From contig DATIBD010000098.1 in the NCBI GenBank assembly GCA_035457705.1, positions 1-64,000 of the forward strand: a stretch of DNA of 64,000 bases. The letters are read 5' to 3'. The stretch comes from DASPGQ01 sp035457705. GTDB taxonomy: Bacteria > Acidobacteriota > Vicinamibacteria > Marinacidobacterales > SMYC01. This document shows, piece by piece, positions 51,761 through 60,962 of the stretch (position 1 is its first letter; each line of letters begins with the position of its first letter). Under the pieces are notes generated by a model. It searched no databases, was not told the DNA's origin, and worked only from the letters and a program-made list of their open reading frames with translations. The translations under genes were made by a program, and so were the position numbers.

Positions 51761-53407
51761 CTACTGCCCCACGGGCTCGCCCCACCACGGCGGTGCCAGT
51801 CTTATCGAGTCATCGGGAAGCTCGGCTCGGTTGATGCGGTCGAGCTCATCGGAGACTTCAGACCACGGCGTCAGCCGCAGATGAACGGACTGGCCCGCGC
51901 GGTAGCGAGCCGCAGGCGTCGGGACGTTGTCTCGCATGCTCCACATAAAGACGAGCGCCTGCCTCGAGGCCGCGGAGGAATCCTCGGTCTCCAGGTCGAC
52001 GAGGTGCACGGCGATGATGTGATCCTTGTACGGAACGCTTCCGGGCCGGGGTGCGGGTGCGATATCGGCGATGACCCCACGGACGACGATCGGCCCGCCG
52101 CCGCCGGGTCTGAGAAACGTCTCGATCGTGGCCGGCGGCTCGCCAAGGTCGAGAAGCTTCCAATCGCCCTGGGAGAGCTCGCGCTCGGTGAACTGGTAAA
52201 CGACCAGACGCTTGCCTTGGAGTCGGTCGCGTCCGCGGCGCAGCTCATCGGCAAGCATCTGGCGGGATGCGAAAGCCCCGTCGTCGTTCCGGGCGAGCCG
52301 GTCCAGAGGTCTCCGCATCTCGTAGCTCAATTGCTCCACCAGACCCCCGCTTTCACCCCACCCCATGGCGCCCGAGGAGAATACGTTGCTGAAGCTGTCG
52401 CCGAGCACGAGAACGTCGGCCGAGACCTCGGGACGCCAGGGTTCGCCCGATGCCGTTTCGATCGTGCGGACCGAGACCCGCTCCTTCGGATAATGTCCGT
52501 CCGGTCGAGGCAGATCGAGAAGCCCGGCCGTATCTCCCGTGTTCGACACCACGGTCTCGCGCACCCGATAGTCGGGAGACGGGAGACTCGGCAGTTCCAC
52601 GTGCTCGTCGACGAAGGCGGCCAGCCGCGAGGCCATTGCCTCGACCGTCTCGGGACGCCAGTGCGTGTCGGTGGCGAGGAAGAGCGGGGTGCCCGTCCCG
52701 GGTTTGATCGCGAGCATCACGGGCAATGGGTCGAAAACGAGAATGCCGGCTTCTCGCAGCTCACGGAGAAACCGATCGCGAGATGGGTTGACGACTCCCT
52801 GCTCTATGCGTAAGCCGCGCGCGAGATGCTCCGGGTGCACCGCTGGCTTGACCGGGGTCGGGACGACGACGAGAGCGACGTTCCTCCCGGCAAGCTCCTC
52901 GGCAAAGTCGCGGAGGGCAACACGTGGATCGGGCTGGGGCGGCTCGGTCACCGTGTCGCCAATTGCCGCGCGGCGCGCGAGCTGGCTCTCGCGCAGAAAG
53001 CCCGGCCCGATCACGTGATCTACGTCCGGCTTGAAGAAAAGCCAGCCGTCCCGGCCCTGCAAAACCTGCTCGGTGCCGGCGCCGAGCTTCGTCAAAAGGG
53101 ATTGAGCGCTGGGCCGCATGACGGTCGCGAGCCAGTTGTCTCGCTCGAGAAAGCCGCTCAGCTCGTTGATCGCTTCGAGCAACCGGCGGTTGGCGGCGAA
53201 GAGTGACCAGTCTCCGCCGTCGCCGGTAGGGTCGAGCGAAATTCTGGTGTCGAAATGCGATTCGCCTCGTAAGCCCGCCGCCAGAGTCGCGAGCGGTCCG
53301 CTCCCGATCAAAGCCATGAATCCCACCAAGAGAGCGAGTGCCGTGGCGTGGCGGACGTCGGTTTCACCGATCTCGTCCCACGCCTGCTCCATCCGCTTTC
53401 GACTCAT
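51761..53407 (-). CDS. AlgJ-like SGNH acetyltransferase, membrane-anchored (548 aa)
   Basis: ATG 53407 is preceded by AAGGTG. An N-terminal anchor (ATALALLVGFMALIGSGPLA, ~18-37) precedes the SGNH-like domain: GRDGWLFFKPDVDHVIGPG, LATDTHWRPETVEAMA (~246) and VLVLGDSFSNVFSSG (~336). The extra ~110-residue C-terminal beta domain (IVVRGVIADIAPAPRPGSVP, YKDHIIAVHLVDLE) is not present in AlgJ and looks OB-like; it may bind the glycan. It starts 8 bp after the AlgI stop. It is the probable periplasmic acetyl-transferring partner of AlgI. Confidence 0.88.
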   Translation of the reverse strand: MSRKRMEQAWDEIGETDVRHATALALLVGFMALIGSGPLATLAAGLRGESHFDTRISLDPTGDGGDWSLFAANRRLLEAINELSGFLERDNWLATVMRPSAQSLLTKLGAGTEQVLQGRDGWLFFKPDVDHVIGPGFLRESQLARRAAIGDTVTEPPQPDPRVALRDFAEELAGRNVALVVVPTPVKPAVHPEHLARGLRIEQGVVNPSRDRFLRELREAGILVFDPLPVMLAIKPGTGTPLFLATDTHWRPETVEAMASRLAAFVDEHVELPSLPSPDYRVRETVVSNTGDTAGLLDLPRPDGHYPKERVSVRTIETASGEPWRPEVSADVLVLGDSFSNVFSSGAMGWGESGGLVEQLSYEMRRPLDRLARNDDGAFASRQMLADELRRGRDRLQGKRLVVYQFTERELSQGDWKLLDLGEPPATIETFLRPGGGGPIVVRGVIADIAPAPRPGSVPYKDHIIAVHLVDLETEDSSAASRQALVFMWSMRDNVPTPAARYRAGQSVHLRLTPWSEVSDELDRINRAELPDDSIRLAPPWWGEPVGQ

Positions 53408-53414
53408 GGCACCT

Positions 53415-54911
53415 TCAAAATATGAAATAGATGAACGGGTTGTAGGCCTGGGTCGCGAGCACACCAGCGGCAACGACGAGCAGGGCGAAGATCCCGGCCA
53501 CCTTGATCTCTGACATCGATCGAGTCCAATCCCAGCTCTGAGGGCCCATCCAGGTGACGGCCGCGGCTACGGCAAAGGTGGTCAAGTAATAAGGTTGATA
53601 CAAGATTCCCGTCACCAGCGCTGCCGCGGGCTCTGGCTCGATGGCCCCGAACATATGGCCGAGATATCGAGCCGCACTCGGAAAGTCGGGACTGCGAAAG
53701 AATACCCAGGTAATCAGCACGATGAAGAAGGTTACCGCAACCCGGGCCGGACGAGGCAGCCGGCGGTACCAGGCATCCTTGCCTTGCCACCGCTCGAGCG
53801 CCAGGAGGAGGCCGTGGATGCCACCCCAGGCCACGAAGGTCCACGCCGCCCCGTGCCAGAGCCCTCCGAGAAGCATCACGACACCCAGGTTGGCGTAGGT
53901 TCGCAGCTCTCCCCGGCGGTTGCCTCCCAGGGGGATGTACAGATAGTCGCGCAACCAGGTGGACAGCGAGATGTGCCAGCGCCTCCAAAACTCCGTTATG
54001 GAAGCCGAAACATACGGCGAGTCGAAATTCTTCGGAAAGACGAACCCGAGCATCAGCCCGAGACCGATGGCCATGTCCGAGTAGCCGCTGAAATCGAAAT
54101 AGATCTGGAACGCATAGGCGGTCACGCCGTACCACGCATCCCATGGGGTGATGGAGCCGGCCCCGAAGGCGACGTCGGCCAGACTTCCGCAAGGGTTGGC
54201 GAGGAGGACTTTCTTCGCGAGACCGAGGCTGACGAAAGCGATACCCCGGGAGAACTTGGCCACCGTATGAGAGCGCCGGACCAGCTGATCCGCGACTTCG
54301 GAGAAGCGGATGATGGGTCCCGCGACGAGCTGGGGGAACATCGAGACATAGCAAGCGAAATCGATGAGGTTCCGGAGCGGCGTCACCCGCCCCCGGTAGA
54401 TATCGATCGTGTAGCTCATCGACTGGAAGGTGTAGAAGCTGATACCGAGCGGGAGCGTCACCCGCACGATCCGGTCGAGCTCGAGGCCCGGCACTCCGAG
54501 CCAGCTCGCGACCGCGGCCACGTTCTCGGCGGCGAAGTTGAAATACTTGAAGAAGCCGAGGAGCGAGAGATTCGTGACCACCGAGCACCAAAGCGCGAGG
54601 CGCTGCCGCGGGGAGCGCGGAGCGTCCGGGGAAAGCGGAACCAGAGGCGACGCCCAGAGCTCGGCCGTTCGTGGGGCACGCACGAGCCGCGCGAGCCAGA
54701 CGGGTCCGACTCCCACAAGCGCCAGACCACACACGTAATCGACGACGGTAGAGGCGAGCAGCAAGACGACGAACAAGGGATTCGCCCATCCGTAGAAGAG
54801 GTAGCTTCCGAGCGTGAGAACCAGATGTCTTCCGCGACGCGGCACAACGTAATAGAAGCCGATCGCGAGGGGCAGGAAGTAGAACAAGAACGCGTGGGAG
54901 CTGAACACCAT
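53415..54911 (-). CDS. MBOAT O-acyltransferase, AlgI-like (498 aa)
   Basis: This is a multi-helix membrane O-acyltransferase that moves acetyl groups from the cytosol to the periplasmic acetyltransferase. Key family stretches: FFKYFNFAAENV, LPLGISFYTFQSMSYTIDIY, ITEFWRRWHISLSTWLRDYL (His ~310) and LLGGLWHGAAWTFVAWGGIH (active-site His ~352). About 10-12 helices are visible and the length is normal. It is in the middle of a four-gene operon with a lipoprotein upstream and two SGNH proteins downstream. The target is unknown: no alginate or cellulose synthase is in the window. Confidence 0.95.
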   Translation of the reverse strand: MVFSSHAFLFYFLPLAIGFYYVVPRRGRHLVLTLGSYLFYGWANPLFVVLLLASTVVDYVCGLALVGVGPVWLARLVRAPRTAELWASPLVPLSPDAPRSPRQRLALWCSVVTNLSLLGFFKYFNFAAENVAAVASWLGVPGLELDRIVRVTLPLGISFYTFQSMSYTIDIYRGRVTPLRNLIDFACYVSMFPQLVAGPIIRFSEVADQLVRRSHTVAKFSRGIAFVSLGLAKKVLLANPCGSLADVAFGAGSITPWDAWYGVTAYAFQIYFDFSGYSDMAIGLGLMLGFVFPKNFDSPYVSASITEFWRRWHISLSTWLRDYLYIPLGGNRRGELRTYANLGVVMLLGGLWHGAAWTFVAWGGIHGLLLALERWQGKDAWYRRLPRPARVAVTFFIVLITWVFFRSPDFPSAARYLGHMFGAIEPEPAAALVTGILYQPYYLTTFAVAAAVTWMGPQSWDWTRSMSEIKVAGIFALLVVAAGVLATQAYNPFIYFIF

Positions 54912-54930
54912 GGCCGATCACCCGAGCCGG

Positions 54931-56406
54931 TCAGGATCCGGTGTCGTAGTACAGGGGAAGAAGAAAATCGTCCGTCTCCATGACGAGCCGCTGACCCTCG
55001 AGCTCGGGATGATCGTCGTAGGGCTCGAGCGTCAGCCGAAAGCGATCCCCCTTCGATCGCTTGGCCTCGTCCAGCACCCGCTCGTCTCGAATGACCCAGT
55101 GCGCGGCGAGGACCTTCGCCGCGTCATAACGGCCTTCGATCACGTCGAGGACGGAGTACTCCATCGCGAGGAGCCCCTGCCGGTAGGGGGCGATCTCCGT
55201 GGGCGTCGGAAGCCGCACGTCACGCAACGCCTCGACGTCGACGACCAGGCGGCGAGGGTGCTTTTCCCCATCGGCAACGGGCGGAGCGTCCGTTGCCGAC
55301 GGTCCGATCACCTGCGCGTCGGCGGCAACGGCGGCGCCACTCGGATCGATCCAGGCGTCGGGGTAGAAGTCGGCCGAGTCGTTGTACGTGATTCGCGCCC
55401 ACTTCTCGACCGCGGTGAAGTCCGGCGCGAACCGGCCGAGGTAGATCTCGACCTGGCTCCCTCCGCCGCGGATCTTGTTCTCGCCGGCGCCGACTGTGTA
55501 CGGGCCGGTCACGACCAGAAACCGGGGCCGATTGGCCCACTTCGGATGGTAAACCTCGAAGCCGTCGATCCCCGGTGCGCTGTTGATGGTCACACGCCAG
55601 CGGCGCTCTCCCCCGGCGTCGACAAGCGTGAGATTTCGATGCGATCCGTCGAAGATCCAGAGCAGATGACTGTCATCCTGGGAGAATCCCGTCCAACACC
55701 CTTCCCCCAGCTTGTTCCACGTGCCGGCTTCCAGATCGGCCACGCCCGCTTTCGGCCAGGGGAATAGGCCGCCAGCGAATCGCCCGTCGCGCGACAGCTG
55801 AAACGTGTTGCCGCTCACGGGCTCTCCGTTCCACACGCGCTCCGCAACCGCCGGTTCATCCAGAAGGTGACGGGTGATGACCCGATAGGCGGGCGGATTT
55901 CTTCCCGCCTGCTCCGAGCCTACGTAGGCCCACTCTCTGCCGCTCCGCGGATCCTTCCACACCGTCAGCAAAAACCCGCTGGCCAGACGCCGTTCGCCGG
56001 TGCCATCCCAGTCGACGATGTGAACGCTGTTCTCCGAGGTTTTCGAGAAGACCACCCGGTCGCCTCTGGGAGTGATGAGCGGCTTCGCATAGCTCGAGGG
56101 CTCGGACAGGATGAGCCGCTCGGCCAGATCATCTCGAGAGTCGAGACCCATGAGAACCAATCGTTCACCCGAGCTGATGATGTCGGTGCCGTCTCCGACG
56201 TCGCGAGTCCAGACGACGCGAACGGGTCCGCCCGCGAGCTTCTCCGCTTCGAAGCCCGCGGGCGTGGGCGATGCTGCCGGAGCGCTCGCAGCAGAGAGCG
56301 GGGCTTCCGGGTCAGCCGCTCCGGAACCGTCCGACTCCGAGTCGGCGTCGGGCCGAATGCACGCCGCGGCAAGGAAGAGCCATAGCATCGCGATCGGCTG
56401 TCGCAT
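54931..56406 (-). CDS. Beta-propeller lipoprotein of the acetylation operon (491 aa)
   Basis: ATG 56406 gives a lipoprotein leader (RQPIAMLWLFLAAAC). An acidic Ser/Ala/Pro linker follows, then WD40/PD40-like strands: PSSYAKPLITPRGDRVVFSK, SVHIVDWDGTGERRL, FQLSRDGRFAGGLFPWPKAG, GFSQDDSHLLWIFDG and WRVTINSAPGIDG. This is the TolB-like propeller pattern. It ends 20 bp before algI and is the first gene of the operon, so a role with the acetylated glycan (binding, docking) is likely. AlgI operons usually lack such a protein. No enzymatic residues are evident. Confidence 0.78.
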   Translation of the reverse strand: MRQPIAMLWLFLAAACIRPDADSESDGSGAADPEAPLSAASAPAASPTPAGFEAEKLAGGPVRVVWTRDVGDGTDIISSGERLVLMGLDSRDDLAERLILSEPSSYAKPLITPRGDRVVFSKTSENSVHIVDWDGTGERRLASGFLLTVWKDPRSGREWAYVGSEQAGRNPPAYRVITRHLLDEPAVAERVWNGEPVSGNTFQLSRDGRFAGGLFPWPKAGVADLEAGTWNKLGEGCWTGFSQDDSHLLWIFDGSHRNLTLVDAGGERRWRVTINSAPGIDGFEVYHPKWANRPRFLVVTGPYTVGAGENKIRGGGSQVEIYLGRFAPDFTAVEKWARITYNDSADFYPDAWIDPSGAAVAADAQVIGPSATDAPPVADGEKHPRRLVVDVEALRDVRLPTPTEIAPYRQGLLAMEYSVLDVIEGRYDAAKVLAAHWVIRDERVLDEAKRSKGDRFRLTLEPYDDHPELEGQRLVMETDDFLLPLYYDTGS

Positions 56407-56422
56407 GACGGTGATCGAGTCT

Positions 56423-56461
56423 AGCCCAAAGCGCCTGGCGGCGTTTTGGGCTCTGTTTTTT
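56423..56461 (+). terminator. Terminator-like hairpin between divergent operons
   Basis: AGCCCAAAGCGCC (56423-56435), loop TGGC, GGCGTTTTGGGCT (56440-56452), one G-T pair, then CTGTTTTTTGT. The T run is on the plus strand, just upstream of the glucosidase gene at 56496. It would stop antisense transcripts of the lipoprotein gene from entering the glucosidase genes. A candidate -10 (TACACT, 56474-56479) follows it. Confidence 0.7.
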
Positions 56462-56495
56462 GTCTGTTTGCTGTACACTCCGGCCCGCCACCCCT

Positions 56496-58568
56496 ATGCC
56501 GCTCGTCGCTCTGGCTCTCGCCGCCGCCTCGGTCCTACAGGCACAAAGGGAGCCGCTCCCAATCCTTTCCGCGACCGCCGGCGACCCGGTCTTTACCACC
56601 TACGCGGCGCCTCTCGAACGCTCGGAGTACCTGGTAGACGAGGGCTACCATCTCAGGTTCTACGACGACAGTCGGCCGCTCGAGCTGACCTCGGACAGCG
56701 CCGGATCGTGGGGAGTCGGGTTCGAGCTCGGGGATGTCCTCGCGCACGAGGTCTCCGCCTATTCGCGCCGGCCGGTGATTCGCCAATCGTATCCGAGCCT
56801 CGTTCGATTCGACTTCGAGCCTTTTCACCAAGTCGTCGTCGACGCCCGCTTCGCGGTCTACTCGTCCCGTGCGGCGCTGCTCGCGCTCGAGATTCGCAAC
56901 GAGAGCGATCGCGAGAAGAAGCTCGGGATCTACGGTTTTGCTCAGGCTTGGACAACGGGATTCCATCCGGCTTCCCTGACCGATGGCCGGGACGGTTTCC
57001 TCTTTGGGCACGACGAGCCCGTAGAAGCGCTGTCGGAGTCGCCCCCACCCGAGTATGACGGCCGCTTCCACGACGCGATCCTCGTCGACGGTCCGCTCTC
57101 CTCCTTCGGTGTTTACCCTTCGGAGTCCGGGCTCCTCCACGAGCTGAATCGAGGGCTCGTCAGCGGCGATCTGTCGGGCCAACCTCGAGCCTTGCTGCTG
57201 ATGCGAGAGATCGTCCTCGCGCCGGGACAATCGTCGTCGTTTCGTCTGGTTCGAGCCGTCGCCCCGCTGTCCGAAGAGCGGGATGGCGTGCTCGCCGCGG
57301 CGCGATCGGTCCTCGGTGTGGACGTCGCCTCGGTCGAGCGCGACGAGGCGGCGATTTTTTCGAAGGCGCCGCGACTCAGTCTGGATCCCGATGACGAGCT
57401 CGTCTACCGCGGCGCTCTGTCCCTAGCGCGCCAGTCGATGCTGCCTGCCGAGGGCCGAACCCGGTTCAACTACTACGTCTTCTCCCGCGAGCCCACGTGG
57501 AGCTGGGGCCACGACGGCCAGGTATTCCACGAGAGCCTCTCGATGCTCGCCTACGCCCATCTGGATCCGCAGAGCGCGATGGATTCCCAACGCGTTTTCA
57601 TGGAGGCACAGGAGCCCGACGGCTACATCCCCTACCGCGTGGGACCACACGTCGTGAGGACGTTTCCCGTCGACGGTCAGAAGACGACCTCCGCTCCCTT
57701 CTACTCCTGGATCAACTGGGAGGTGTACCAGATCGGTCGCGACGAACGATTCCTCGCCCAAGCGTTCGAGTCGGGAAGCCGCTACGTGGAGTTTCTTCTC
57801 GACCATCGCGACGCCGACGGGGATGGCCTTCTGGAGTGGGGCGGCCACGCCGTCCTCGAGTCGGTGCGCGACTCGCTCGTTCCCATCTGGGACCTTCTCG
57901 GAAAGGACGATCCCCGCGCCCCGTCGCGAATCGAGGCGCTGGATTTGAACGCGATGGTCGTGAAAGAGATGAGAGCCCTCGACGCTATGGCGCGGGAGCT
58001 CGGTCGAGTAAGCGACTGGGACGAGCGCGCCTCGCGCCTGGCGAAACGCGTCGACGAAACGATGTGGGATGATGCGAGCGGCTTCTACTACAACGTCGAC
58101 CGCGCGTCGAACGCATTCGTGACCGAAGAAGGGCTCGATCTGAAGCGCATGGAGATCATCGGGTTTCTGCCGATGTGGGCGGGTATCGCTCCCGAGGACC
58201 GCGCCGAGAGGCTCGTGCGAGTCCTGAAGGATCCGAGCCGTTTCTGGAGGCGGTTCGGCATTCCGACGCTTGCGGCCGACGACCCGGGTTACGAGCCATT
58301 CGTCACCCGATGCTGCCAGTGGAACGGCGCCGTCTGGCTCGAGTGGAGCTACCTCGTCTTCCGGGGGCTTCTCGACTACGGCTACCACGACGAAGCGCGA
58401 GAGCTCGGGGATCGCATGGTGCGGGCGGCCGCGACCCAGCTTCGCCGGAACCATCGGTTCTGGGAGTCATACAGTCCCGACGAGGTCACGCTCGGCTCGC
58501 CGTCGAATTACATCTGGAACAGCATCCTGGCCCGCGTCTTCATCGATCTCGAGGCCGGTTCTCGATGA
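56496..58568 (+). CDS. Exported glycoside hydrolase, (alpha/alpha)6 barrel, GH63/MGH1-like (690 aa)
   Basis: ATG 56496 opens a signal peptide (PLVALALAAASVLQA). An N-terminal beta-sandwich (~20-300) precedes a six-hairpin toroid (~310-690). Features include PTWSWGHDGQVFHESLSMLA, a substrate loop EAQEPDGYIPYRVG, EWGGHAVLESVRDSLVPIWD, and the C-terminal RCCQWNGAVWLEWSYLVFRG and SPSNYIWNSILA. These match the trehalase/GH63/MGH1 clan, enzymes that cut alpha- or beta-glucosidic bonds with an Asp acid and Glu/Asp base. The ribosome site is weak. Its TGA overlaps the next start (ATGATG), so the two enzymes are coupled. Confidence 0.82.
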   Translation: MPLVALALAAASVLQAQREPLPILSATAGDPVFTTYAAPLERSEYLVDEGYHLRFYDDSRPLELTSDSAGSWGVGFELGDVLAHEVSAYSRRPVIRQSYPSLVRFDFEPFHQVVVDARFAVYSSRAALLALEIRNESDREKKLGIYGFAQAWTTGFHPASLTDGRDGFLFGHDEPVEALSESPPPEYDGRFHDAILVDGPLSSFGVYPSESGLLHELNRGLVSGDLSGQPRALLLMREIVLAPGQSSSFRLVRAVAPLSEERDGVLAAARSVLGVDVASVERDEAAIFSKAPRLSLDPDDELVYRGALSLARQSMLPAEGRTRFNYYVFSREPTWSWGHDGQVFHESLSMLAYAHLDPQSAMDSQRVFMEAQEPDGYIPYRVGPHVVRTFPVDGQKTTSAPFYSWINWEVYQIGRDERFLAQAFESGSRYVEFLLDHRDADGDGLLEWGGHAVLESVRDSLVPIWDLLGKDDPRAPSRIEALDLNAMVVKEMRALDAMARELGRVSDWDERASRLAKRVDETMWDDASGFYYNVDRASNAFVTEEGLDLKRMEIIGFLPMWAGIAPEDRAERLVRVLKDPSRFWRRFGIPTLAADDPGYEPFVTRCCQWNGAVWLEWSYLVFRGLLDYGYHDEARELGDRMVRAAATQLRRNHRFWESYSPDEVTLGSPSNYIWNSILARVFIDLEAGSR

Positions 58569-60925
58569 TGGCTCTCCTACCTCTCTTGCTCGCCGAGTCC
58601 CTCACGCTTTCCGGACCGGCGCGTCCCTCGGAGTACATGGAAGCCTCGGGCCGACGCGCGGCGTTTCTCGGCCGCGAAAACGGAAGCTTCGAGGCCTGGG
58701 TCTACCCCCTGAAGGTGTTCCACGGCTTCGAGCTCTTGTTCGAGCTCGCCGACTACGGCGAGCCGATTCCCGCAGCCGGTCTTTCGAGTGGGGTCGAGAT
58801 CCGGCCGGAATCGTCGACGGTGCGTTACTCGCACGCCTCGTTCACGTCCGACGTGACCTGGCTCGTTCCCATCGATGAGCCCGGCGGCCTGGTTCTGGTC
58901 GAGGTCGATGCTTCCGATGTCGTCGGCCTGCGCGCGCGTTTCCATACGGATCTGAAGCTCATGTGGCCAGCGGCGCTCGGCGGCCAATATAGCTACTGGG
59001 ACGAAGAGCTGAGCGCCTACGTCATCACCGAGAGCACCCGCCGGCACGCCGCGATCGTCGGCTCGCCTTTCGCCTCACGTCCACCCACCCAGCCGGCGCA
59101 CAACCTGCCCGACGCGCCCACGGAATTGCGGATCGAAGTGCGGGAGCCGACGGTTCCGATCGCCATCGCGGCGAGCGTCAACGGTCTCCCGGAAGCGCGC
59201 GCGACTTACCGGCGCCTCCTCGGTGAGCGCGAGGCGCTGGCTCGGGCGACCGAGGCGCACTATCGCGAGCTCCGCGAGGAGCGGACTCGGATCGACACAC
59301 CGGACGACGCGCTCGATCGGGCGCTCGAGTGGGGAAAGGTCGCGCTCGACAAGGGATTCGTCTGCAACCCGCAGCTCGGTTGCGGGCTCGTCGCCGGGCT
59401 CGGTCCTTCGGGCCGGTCGGAGCGGCCGGGCTTCGGCTGGTTCTTCGGGGGCGACGCGTTCATCAACCTGTGGGCGATCGGAGCCTACGGGGACTTCGAG
59501 ACGGCCGAGCGCGCCTTGCGCTTCTTGCGCGACCGCCAGCGTGACGACGGCAAGATGATGCACGAGCTGTCTCAGGGCGCCGTTTACATCCCGTGGTTCG
59601 AGCAGTACCCGTACGGGTATTACCATGCGGACACGACGCCTCTCTACATCGTCGCCGTCAGGGATTACGTGCGCCTGAGCGGGGATCTCGAGCTCGCCCG
59701 GGACTTCTGGCCGTCCCTGAGCAAAGCTTTCGCCTATTGCCTGTCGACCGACGAAGACGGTGACGGCCTCATGGACAACAGCCTGGCCGGTCTCGGCGCC
59801 GTCGAGACCGGCAGCCTCCGCTCCGACGAGGTCTTGACCGACGTCTACCTCGCCGCCGTGTGGACCGAGGCGGTTCACGCCATGCGGGAGCTCGCCCAAG
59901 AGCTCGGCGAGAGTAGGCCCGCGAGCGTGCCCCAAGCTCTCGCTCAGCGCTTCCGGGATGATGACGGAATCCCGTTTGCACTCCTCAGGGACGGCACCCG
60001 GCAGGTGGAGACAACGGCCTGGCCCGCTTTCGGACTCTGGCGTGGGCTCATTTCGAGTGAGCCGACTCTGGATGCCCTGGCCTCGAGCCGGCTCGGCGCC
60101 GACTGGGGTGTGCGCATGTTGTCACGCGAGAGCGCGCTCTACGATCACAAGAGCTACAACAACGGAGCGGTCTGGCCGTTTCTTACGGGGATGGCCGCGC
60201 TCGCGCTCTACGCGAACGACCACCCTCACGCGGGATGGCTCTATCTCGAGGGCACCAAGGAGTTGACGTTTCTGGGCGCCCGCGGCTTCGTGCCCGAGCT
60301 TCTGTCAGGGGATCGGCTCGCTCCTGTCGACGCCGCCGTGCCCCACCAGCTCTTTTCCACGTCGGGGCTCGTGTCGCCGTTGCTGCGAGGTCTCGTCGGC
60401 TACGAGCCGGGAAGGCTGGCCCCGAAGCCCCCTCCCGGCTGGGATCGCTTCAAGGTCGAGAACCTGCGGCACGCGCAGGGCTTCTTCGATTTCGAATGGC
60501 AAAGATTTCGCGGAGACTCCGAGGATCGCATCGAGCTGAGGCTCGAAGGAACGATCGGACCGCTCGTCGTGGAGCTTTCTCTTCCCGGCGGCCCCGTCAC
60601 CTGGAGCCCCGAGCCGGGGACCGGCGTCCGAACGCACGAAGTCACCTTTCGGCCCGGCATCGAGATCGAGCCGATCCACGCGCCCCTTCGGCCGGGCGAT
60701 CGCTCTCGACGCCTGCGGATCCTCGAGGAACGTTTCGTCGACGGGACCTACACCGCGCGCCTCGAGGGGCGACGTCGGACGAGCTACGAGCTCCGCGCGC
60801 GGATCCCGTTCGAAGTGGAATCGGTCGAGAACGGGACTCGGCGCGGCAACGTGATCGACGTCGTCATTCCCGATGGCGCCGGCGATTGGGCTACGGTCGA
60901 CCTCGTAGTGAAGCTCCGAAGATAG
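58565..60925 (+). CDS. Exported amylo-alpha-1,6-glucosidase-like glycosidase (786 aa)
   Basis: The start at 58565 (or the adjacent ATG 58568) overlaps the previous stop. The N-terminus (ALLPLLLAESLTLSG) is a short signal-like segment. An N-terminal beta-sandwich (~20-220; GSFEAWVYPLKVFHGFELLF) precedes the toroid of the glycogen-debranching (GDE_C) type: RPGFGWFFGGDAFINLWAIG, DGKMMHELSQGAVYIPWFEQ, YHADTTPLYIVAVRDYVRLS, then DEDGDGLMDN and LTDVYLAAVWTEAV. SYNNGAVWPFLTGMAALALY is a hallmark near the end. A final beta domain (~680-786) closes the protein. It may trim alpha-glucans or the glycan handled by the acetylation operon; the substrate is inferred only. Confidence 0.85.
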   Translation: MMALLPLLLAESLTLSGPARPSEYMEASGRRAAFLGRENGSFEAWVYPLKVFHGFELLFELADYGEPIPAAGLSSGVEIRPESSTVRYSHASFTSDVTWLVPIDEPGGLVLVEVDASDVVGLRARFHTDLKLMWPAALGGQYSYWDEELSAYVITESTRRHAAIVGSPFASRPPTQPAHNLPDAPTELRIEVREPTVPIAIAASVNGLPEARATYRRLLGEREALARATEAHYRELREERTRIDTPDDALDRALEWGKVALDKGFVCNPQLGCGLVAGLGPSGRSERPGFGWFFGGDAFINLWAIGAYGDFETAERALRFLRDRQRDDGKMMHELSQGAVYIPWFEQYPYGYYHADTTPLYIVAVRDYVRLSGDLELARDFWPSLSKAFAYCLSTDEDGDGLMDNSLAGLGAVETGSLRSDEVLTDVYLAAVWTEAVHAMRELAQELGESRPASVPQALAQRFRDDDGIPFALLRDGTRQVETTAWPAFGLWRGLISSEPTLDALASSRLGADWGVRMLSRESALYDHKSYNNGAVWPFLTGMAALALYANDHPHAGWLYLEGTKELTFLGARGFVPELLSGDRLAPVDAAVPHQLFSTSGLVSPLLRGLVGYEPGRLAPKPPPGWDRFKVENLRHAQGFFDFEWQRFRGDSEDRIELRLEGTIGPLVVELSLPGGPVTWSPEPGTGVRTHEVTFRPGIEIEPIHAPLRPGDRSRRLRILEERFVDGTYTARLEGRRRTSYELRARIPFEVESVENGTRRGNVIDVVIPDGAGDWATVDLVVKLRR

Positions 60926-60930
60926 CCGGC

Positions 60931-60936
60931 TATAAT
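60931..60936 (+). promoter_or_regulatory. -10 box TATAAT of the dcyD-subtilase unit
   Basis: A perfect TATAAT lies 6 bp after the glucosidase stop and 27 bp before the ATG at 60963, with AGGAG at 60952-60956. The -35 region (GTGAAG at 60908-60913) is poor. Confidence 0.55.
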
Positions 60937-60962
60937 CTGTCTCTTCACGTTAGGAGAATCGC

